From positions 1,655,001 to 1,719,000 of the forward strand of contig OX031063.1 of NCBI GenBank assembly GCA_943736015.1: a stretch of 64,000 bases of DNA. The letters run 5' to 3'. The notes under the pieces were generated by a model. The model searched no databases. It was not told the origin of the DNA and saw only the letters and a program-made list of their open reading frames with translations. Numbering within the stretch: position 1 is the stretch's first letter; the number at the start of each line of letters is the position of its first letter. The position numbers and the translations under genes were made by a program. Source of the stretch: Tridacna crocea. Its lineage: Eukaryota > Mollusca > Bivalvia > Cardiida > Cardiidae. Below are positions 58,183 to 64,000 of the stretch, one piece after another.

Positions 58183-58199
58183 TTTATTCTATTATTCCT

Positions 58200-59109
58200 A
58201 ACGTTGTTTTATTTTTCTTCATCTCTATAGTCGATTTTGGCTAAATTTTAACTGAATCAAAGTTTTTGGGTAAAACAAACAGTTGAATCACCCTTCATAT
58301 AACATCCTTACCATTCTTTCTCTTTATATATATTTTGAATATCAATGTTCCATTTTTTCTCCTTTTTTAAACCTTAATCATACATTGCAGGTTCGTATGG
58401 ACCCCACATGATTCTGTTTGTCTATGACACAAACAGTTGAAGCAGCATGGTACTGTCGTTTTAGAATGTTGTTATTGTTAATGTTAATTTTGATTTACAT
58501 AAAACTTTGGTGGCTTCAGATTGAGTGGAATATAAAATCCAATCTGTTGGTAGTCGGTGCGGACTCCAGGCAATATCGTTATTTTTGTTTTTATAACGCA
58601 TGTATTATTCACCTCATACTCACATATTTCAGTTCTTTTCCCTTGACAGATAAGTTGATTTTTGATTACTGACCTTACACACATAATATTCTGAAAATTT
58701 GCACGCAAGAAATCAAGAATAATATAAATGTATGACTTGGGTCCACACGGACCCCATTTGGTATGATTAAATTGGGAAAAATAAAGTCATACTGACATAA
58801 TTGACCAATCCCGATATTTAGTACACTTGGAGAGGAAGATTTTTGAGAAATCATTGCCACCACGGGCGAATAACACTTTAAAAATCTTTATGTCAAAACA
58901 ATTGAAAACAGGGACATTTGGGGTAATAGATCCAGATCAGACTGCACAGTAGTTGCAGTGTGATCGTAGTTCTGTACCGTCCACTTGTGTAGTCTAATCT
59001 TTAAGACGAAACATTTTTTTACCCATGGTGGACTGTACTTGTAGACGTCAATAGAGATGGATTGATTTTTTTTAAATCTCTGAAAAACAGTGACAAGCTA
59101 CAAGAAAAT
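58200..59109. other. No gene recognised; one AGATCAGACTGCA inverted repeat
   Basis: 58930-58965 holds AGATCAGACTGCAC and its imperfect inverse. The ORF at 58418-58672 is hydrophobic, AT-rich and without splice context. Confidence 0.5.
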
Positions 59110-59371
59110 GGCCTGTGCCAGCCGAAAAGGGGCATTCGGACTTTTGCGTAAAGTGTCGTCACGGATCAGCCTGCGCAGTCCGTACATGCTGATGCGAGAC
59201 GGCACTTTCAATTTTTAGGTAATTTTCGATTTTGTCTTCTATCTACTCCAGAACAAAATCTAATCTAGTCGTAAAGTGCTGTCTCGGATTAGCCTGCGCG
59301 GACTCCGCAGGCTAACCTGTTACGACACTTTACGCAAATGTCCGAATGCCCCTTTTCGCGTGTTGCAGGCC
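59110..59371. mobile_element. Inverted-repeat MITE (CGAAAAGGGGCATTCGGA ends)
   Basis: The left arm GGCCTG ... CGAAAAGGGGCATTCGGA ... GCGTAAAGTGTCGT is mirrored at the right by ACGACACTTTACGC ... TCCGAATGCCCCTTTTCG ... GCAGGCC. Inner GCCTGCGCAGTCCG / CGGACTCCGCAGGC add more pairing. A fragment of the inner part (GCCTGCGAGGACTGCACAG) lies near 46290. No coding capacity. Confidence 0.85.
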
Positions 59372-59461
59372 AAATGATGTGCTTGTTTGATTTCGTTCAA
59401 TTTACATCAATCTAGACAATATGTGAAATATCTTTCCATCGAGGGAAAGTGATGGCCTAGT

Positions 59462-60021
59462 TGTTATGTACATACCCAGTTATTCCTAGCTTTGTTCATG
59501 TGTGTATCTATTTTTGAATGGTTTTCCCCTGTTGCTATTTTTAGAACTGAACTCTCTCTTGTAGAATATTGTGCTGGAAGTTTCCAGGCCTTTATACAAT
59601 CTGATTACTAAGAATTATGCAACTGATTTTAACATGAATTTTCTGGAAGTTTCCCTGTTATTATAAAAGGAAAAGCTTTTTACATCTCGGTGTTCACTAG
59701 TTAATACATGATTGCCAGACTACAGTGGGGATTATTTTGTGTTTGTGTCATAATTAGTGCTTGGATTACATTCAGTTTGGATTAGGATCAGACTAGACTA
59801 AAGTGAGGATTATTTCATGTGCTTGGATTACATTCAGTTTGGATCAGGATCAGATTGGAATTAAGACTGGAATAGTTTGTCTTCTGAATTTAACGTCTAA
59901 GGTATTGTTTTGTACTATTGTAATATTGTCACTGTTTATTTGATATTTTTGTTAATAAATTCTGTTAATTGTTATCGTTTGTTGCTGGCTTCTTCTTTCT
60001 AGTTACGCCTGACTCGTAACA
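59462..60021 (+). repeat. 5' LTR of copy 2
   Basis: 560 bp, TGTTATGTACATACCC to ACTCGTAACA. TATAAAAG at 59662-59669; AATAAA at 59954-59959. Both internal repeats are present. Confidence 0.95.
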
Positions 60022-60026
60022 GAAAT

Positions 60027-60045
60027 TGGGGGGCTCGTCCGGGAT
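60027..60045 (+). other. Primer-binding site with one extra G
   Basis: TGGGGGGCTCGTCCGGGAT, six G where copy 1 and the tRNA-Pro complement have five. Confidence 0.85.
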
Positions 60046-60174
60046 TGGAAAATAGACTAACGTATTTGTTTTCCATTTTGGGATTAACCATCGATTGGAA
60101 ACTAGACTAACGCATTCGTTTACTAATCAGTAATTATAATACAATTTTGTACTTGAATCCAGCAACAAACAAAC

Positions 60175-63100
60175 ATGTCTTTTGACTTAGATAAATTTAC
60201 GGCTGAACCGTCTGTGGAGTTATTGAATTTGGGTAAAAAGACTGATTTGCTTAATCTTGCGAAGCACTATAAATTGTCTGAAATAAAATCTTCAATGCGT
60301 AAACATGAAATTAAGAACATTTTGGTACAATATTTTGTTGATGAGGAGATTTTTAATGAAAATGCTCTTTCCCTGATAGTTGACATTCAGTCAGTTTCAA
60401 GTTCGAAAGAACTTGAATTAAAATTTCAGATCAGACAATTAGAAATTCAGGAAAGAGAGAAGGAAAGAGAAAGGGAAAGAGAAATGGAGAGAGAAGAAAG
60501 AGTAGAGAGAGAGAAGGAAAGAGAAAGAGAAAGGGAGAGAGAAGAAAGAGAAAGGGAGAGAGAAGAAAGGGAAAGGGAAGAGAGAAAGAAGGAAAGAGAA
60601 TTTCAATTAAGAATGAGGGAAATAGAAATGCAAGAAAGAGCAAATCAACCCAAGCAAAAGATTGAATACAATTTCGATGTTACAAAACATATTAGGCTTG
60701 TTCCTCCATTTCAAGAAAAAGAAGTTGATAAATACTTCCTACACTTTGAAAAAGTTGCAGAAAACTTAAATTGGTCAAAAGAGCACTGGACTTTGCTTCT
60801 GCAAAGTGTTTTGATAGGCAAAGCTCGTGAAATTTATACACAACTAGGTGTTGAACAATGTCATTATTATGAGACTGTTAAAGAACTTATTCTCAAAGGT
60901 TATGAGCTGGTCCCAGAAGCATATAGACAAAAATTTAGAAATTGTAAAAAAGATTCTAACCAGACTCATGTTGAATTTGCTAGAAACAAAGAACAGTTAT
61001 TTGATAGATGGTGCTGTTCTAAGAAAATAGACCAAAATTTTGATAAACTCAGACAACTTATGTTAGTTGAAGAATTCAAACGTTGTATTCAATTTGATGT
61101 TAAGACATTCTTAGACGAAAAACAAGTTGAAACTTTAGAAGAAGCAGCTCGTCTGGCTGATAATTACTATCTTACACATAAAGTTTCTTTTATTGCTAAA
61201 GCAAAACCTACTTCCTCACATCCCCAAAATAAATTTACGTCTGGTAATTCATCTGGCATGCCCAGTCAATCCAATACACCCAAACCCAATTCTACTAGTG
61301 AAACCAAAAGTCAATACCCCTTATCTCGACCCACTTGTAACTATTGTAAGAAACCTGGTCACCTTGTTTCTGAATGTTTGAAATTAAAAAGGAAGTTAGA
61401 AAGTGATGAAGCCAAGCCAACAGGGCTCACCACTCTTAGACCAAGGCCACAGTCTTCTATTAAAACCAATACAATTGACATAGTTACAAAACCCAAGTCT
61501 GATTCTACTATGGAGATTTTTGAACCATTTATGTTGAATGGTTTTGTATCACTTTCAGGTGATAATTGCCCACCTACCCCTATTAAAATTTTAAGAGACA
61601 CAGGAGCTTCTCAGTCTCTTATTTTAGCAGATATACTGCCTTTTTCTGAGAAGACTTCTTCCGGTACTAGTGTCCTTATTCAGGGTGTAGAGTGTGGAAC
61701 TGTTAATATCCCTCTCCATCATGTTAATTTGTCATCAGATTTGGTTACTGGGCCTGTGGTTATTGGTATTAAACCTTCCTTACCATTTAAAGGTGTCCAT
61801 TTACTGCTAGGCAATGACTTAGCTGGAGATAAGGTTGTGGTTAATCCACTTGTAACTGACACACCAAATATAGGTCAAACAGATGACCCTATCGAGCAGG
61901 AAATTCCTGACTTGTATCCTTCTTGTGCAGTTACCCGAGCTATGGCTAAAAAGGCCATTCTGAAAAACTCAAACTCTGACATTGACTTGACGGATACTTT
62001 TATCGGTCAATATTTTAATAATGAGATTAAAAAGTCTCTTGATCCCAGTTTGTCTGATACTCAGACAGACTCGTCAATGTCTTGTCATTCACCACCACGG
62101 TCTATTGACCAAGGTCATGACACGCTGTCAAAGTCACAGCTTATCCAGGAACAGCAAACTGATCCTGAGATTTCAAAATTAATTTTTAGGGCTTTACCTG
62201 AAGATGAAATTTCACAGGTCCCAATGTGTTACTATATAAAGCATGGGATTCTTATGAGAAAATGGCGACCATTTGATGTCCCAGCTGATGATGAATGGGC
62301 TGTTTACCACCAAATTGTGGTTCCAAAGTCATATCGTCATGAAATACTAAGTATAGCCCATGAAAGTCCTATGTCAGGTCATCTAGGTATAAACAAGACC
62401 TATCATAAAATTATTAGTCATTTTTATTGGCCTGGTCTCAAATCAGATGTCTCTAAATATTGTAAAACTTGCCATACATGTCAAATGGTAGGTAAACCCA
62501 ACCAAACCATTCCCAAAGCTCAATTACAACCTATTCCTGCTTTTGATGAACCTTTCAGTAGGATACTTATAGATTGTGTTGGTCCTTTACCTCGAACCAA
62601 GTCAGGAAATGAGTATCTCTTAACAATTATGTGTACTTCTACACGTTTTCCTGAAGCTATTCCTTTAAGGAACATCAAAACAAAGTCAATAGTCAAAGCT
62701 CTTATAAAGTTTTTCACATTTGTTGGTCTTCCAAAATCAGTTCAGTCTGATCAAGGGTCAAATTTTATGTCTGGTATATTCCAACAGGTTATGCATGAAT
62801 TAGGGATCAAGCAATACAGGTCATCCGCCTATCACCCTGAAAGTCAAGGTGCTTTAGAGACATTTCACCAGACATTAAAAAATATGATAAGGTCATATTG
62901 CTTTGACACTGAAAAAGATTGGGATGAGGGCATCCATTTGTTACTATTTGCAGCCAGAGAATCTGTTCAAGAATCTCTTGGTTTCAGTCCTTTTGAATTA
63001 GTTTTTGGCCATTCTGTTCGTGGACCTTTAAAACTTTTGAAGGAGAAATTTCTCTCAAATGATGAAACACCTTTGAATTTACTGCAGTATGTTTCTGACT

Positions 63101-64000
63101 TCAGAAATAGACTGTCTAGGGCATGTGAGGTTGCTAGGTCTAATCTTAAAACGTCTCAGGGCAAAATGAAAGCAAGATATGACAACCATGTTATTGACAG
63201 AAAATTTAAACCAGGTGACAAAGTTCTTGCTCTTTTGCCAATACCTGGCAGACCTCTACAGGCAAGATATTTTGGACCCTACACTATTGACAAGAAAACA
63301 AGTGATTTAAACTATATAATTAATACTCCCGGAAGGCGTAAAAACAAACAAATGTGTCATGTAAATATGTTAAAAGAATACTTTGACAGAGATAGCTCTA
63401 TTTCAAAACCAATTACAGTTGTAAGCACTGTCCCACAAGAATCAAATGTATCTGATCTTGAAGTAAATTCTGACTTTAATGATAAATCTGATCCTGGTCC
63501 ATCTAAACTTGAGAATTCCGATATTTTGAGAAACCTTGACAACAAACTTTCTCACTTGGAACCATCACAGCAGGAAGAGCTGAAACAGTTGATACATGAA
63601 TATGAACATTTATTTCCTGATATCCCCACAAGAACTGATAAAATCTATCATGATGTCATTGTGGAAGATTCTAAACCAATAAAGCAACATCCATATAGAA
63701 TGAATCCTTTGAAACAGAAATACCTCCAAGATGAAGTAAAATACTTACTGGAAAATGACTTTATTGAACCTAGCCAGAGTAATTACAGTTCACCATGTAT
63801 ATTAGTACCCAAATCAAATGGAACTTATAGAATGTGTACTGACTATCGTAAGGTGAACTCTGTGACAAAAACAGACTCTTTTCCAATACCAAGAATTGAT
63901 GACTGTATTGTAAAAGTTGGAAATTCTAAATATGTCACCAAATTTGACCTGCTAAAAGGATTCTGGCAAGTTCCACTGACTGATAGAGCAAAAGAAGTAT
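60175..64000 (+). CDS. Gag-pol polyprotein of copy 2 (3' end beyond window)
   Basis: Read codon by codon: ATG at 60175 and no stop through 64000 (1275 codons). Gag: N-terminal part, a Glu/Arg-rich charged helix at about residues 97-142, then a capsid-like segment. Zinc knuckle CNYCKKPGHLVSEC: C388, C391, H396, C401. Aspartic protease DTGAS at D475, with LLGND near 545. Integrase: zinc finger H729, H736, C766, C769; catalytic D800, D859 and E895 (D-x58-D-x35-E); GPY/F-type FGPYTI near residue 1030. Reverse transcriptase begins near residue 1180 (YSSPCILVPKSNG, TDYRKVNSV, FPIPRIDD, LLKGFWQVPL), cut before its YIDD motif. Gag and pol are in one frame with no visible frameshift site. Integrase before RT is unlike standard Ty3/gypsy elements. 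Confidence 0.96.
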   Translation, partial: MSFDLDKFTAEPSVELLNLGKKTDLLNLAKHYKLSEIKSSMRKHEIKNILVQYFVDEEIFNENALSLIVDIQSVSSSKELELKFQIRQLEIQEREKEREREREMEREERVEREKEREREREREEREREREEREREERKKEREFQLRMREIEMQERANQPKQKIEYNFDVTKHIRLVPPFQEKEVDKYFLHFEKVAENLNWSKEHWTLLLQSVLIGKAREIYTQLGVEQCHYYETVKELILKGYELVPEAYRQKFRNCKKDSNQTHVEFARNKEQLFDRWCCSKKIDQNFDKLRQLMLVEEFKRCIQFDVKTFLDEKQVETLEEAARLADNYYLTHKVSFIAKAKPTSSHPQNKFTSGNSSGMPSQSNTPKPNSTSETKSQYPLSRPTCNYCKKPGHLVSECLKLKRKLESDEAKPTGLTTLRPRPQSSIKTNTIDIVTKPKSDSTMEIFEPFMLNGFVSLSGDNCPPTPIKILRDTGASQSLILADILPFSEKTSSGTSVLIQGVECGTVNIPLHHVNLSSDLVTGPVVIGIKPSLPFKGVHLLLGNDLAGDKVVVNPLVTDTPNIGQTDDPIEQEIPDLYPSCAVTRAMAKKAILKNSNSDIDLTDTFIGQYFNNEIKKSLDPSLSDTQTDSSMSCHSPPRSIDQGHDTLSKSQLIQEQQTDPEISKLIFRALPEDEISQVPMCYYIKHGILMRKWRPFDVPADDEWAVYHQIVVPKSYRHEILSIAHESPMSGHLGINKTYHKIISHFYWPGLKSDVSKYCKTCHTCQMVGKPNQTIPKAQLQPIPAFDEPFSRILIDCVGPLPRTKSGNEYLLTIMCTSTRFPEAIPLRNIKTKSIVKALIKFFTFVGLPKSVQSDQGSNFMSGIFQQVMHELGIKQYRSSAYHPESQGALETFHQTLKNMIRSYCFDTEKDWDEGIHLLLFAARESVQESLGFSPFELVFGHSVRGPLKLLKEKFLSNDETPLNLLQYVSDFRNRLSRACEVARSNLKTSQGKMKARYDNHVIDRKFKPGDKVLALLPIPGRPLQARYFGPYTIDKKTSDLNYIINTPGRRKNKQMCHVNMLKEYFDRDSSISKPITVVSTVPQESNVSDLEVNSDFNDKSDPGPSKLENSDILRNLDNKLSHLEPSQQEELKQLIHEYEHLFPDIPTRTDKIYHDVIVEDSKPIKQHPYRMNPLKQKYLQDEVKYLLENDFIEPSQSNYSSPCILVPKSNGTYRMCTDYRKVNSVTKTDSFPIPRIDDCIVKVGNSKYVTKFDLLKGFWQVPLTDRAKEV

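Larger units (their letters stand above)
59462..64000 (+). mobile_element. Ty3/gypsy-type LTR retrotransposon, copy 2 (apparently intact, runs off the window)
   Basis: 5' LTR, primer site, leader and a single open gag-pol frame to the window end. From copy 1, about 1.7 kb (rest of RT, RNase H, polypurine tract, 3' LTR) should follow. Domain order gag-PR-IN-RT. No stop or frameshift in 3826 bases, so it is young and possibly active. Confidence 0.95.

Noticed and set aside
58418-58672. 84-codon hydrophobic ORF
   Set aside because: AT-rich, no splice context, no conserved motif. GGACCCCA words on both sides hinted at inverted repeats but do not pair over any length.

Overview
The window is AT-rich animal genomic DNA: split genes with GT-AG introns, EGF modules on symmetric phase-1 exons, very long introns, and dense transposon remains. 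The repeat types (TTAA-flanked hairpin elements, tRNA-headed SINEs, dispersed repeats with GTCCGTCC runs, frequent ACATGTA words) and a DUR3-type transporter exon suggest a bivalve mollusc, probably a heterodont clam. That species-level reading is inference.

Region 1-31941 (+ strand) is the 3' part of one gene for a single-pass membrane protein with many 8-cysteine EGF modules (MEGF10/Draper/scavenger-receptor-F-like). Its exons lie at 165-296, 9569-9700, 27290-27424, 28593-28730, 29688-29825, 30197-30334, 30771-30903 (transmembrane) and 31788-31941 (cytoplasmic tail and stop). The first 17.9 kb is a tandem array: unit 1 (1-9414), unit 2 (9415-about 15357) and truncated unit 3 (about 15358-17910). 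Units 1 and 2 each carry one EGF exon and a dead L1/Tx1-like LINE. The introns of the two units are nearly identical but the EGF exons differ at 24 of 132 positions, almost all amino-acid-changing. One later EGF exon has TGA exactly where a conserved cysteine codon belongs.

A complete but decayed Ty3/gypsy-type retrotransposon (18511-24256) sits in the largest intron. It has 5-bp target duplications, a tRNA-Pro-type primer site and a polypurine tract. A second copy begins at 59462 and runs off the end with an unbroken gag-pol frame (60175-64000, at least 1275 codons). In both copies integrase precedes reverse transcriptase (gag-PR-IN-RT-RH), which is the Ty1/copia order on Ty3/gypsy-type enzymes, as in the Gmr1 group.

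Region 32-59 kb is mostly repeats. It holds a DUR3-like terminal exon (41771-42357, -), a tentative unrecognised minus-strand gene (50890 to 47771), a few weak + strand exon candidates (53-55.5 kb), more than 25 copies or fragments of a TTAA-flanked hairpin MITE, two other TTAA-flanked families, SINEs with target duplications, a TTCATGAA-rich foldback block, and small tandem arrays. All coordinates come from reading the sequence; family names rest on remembered motifs, with no database search.
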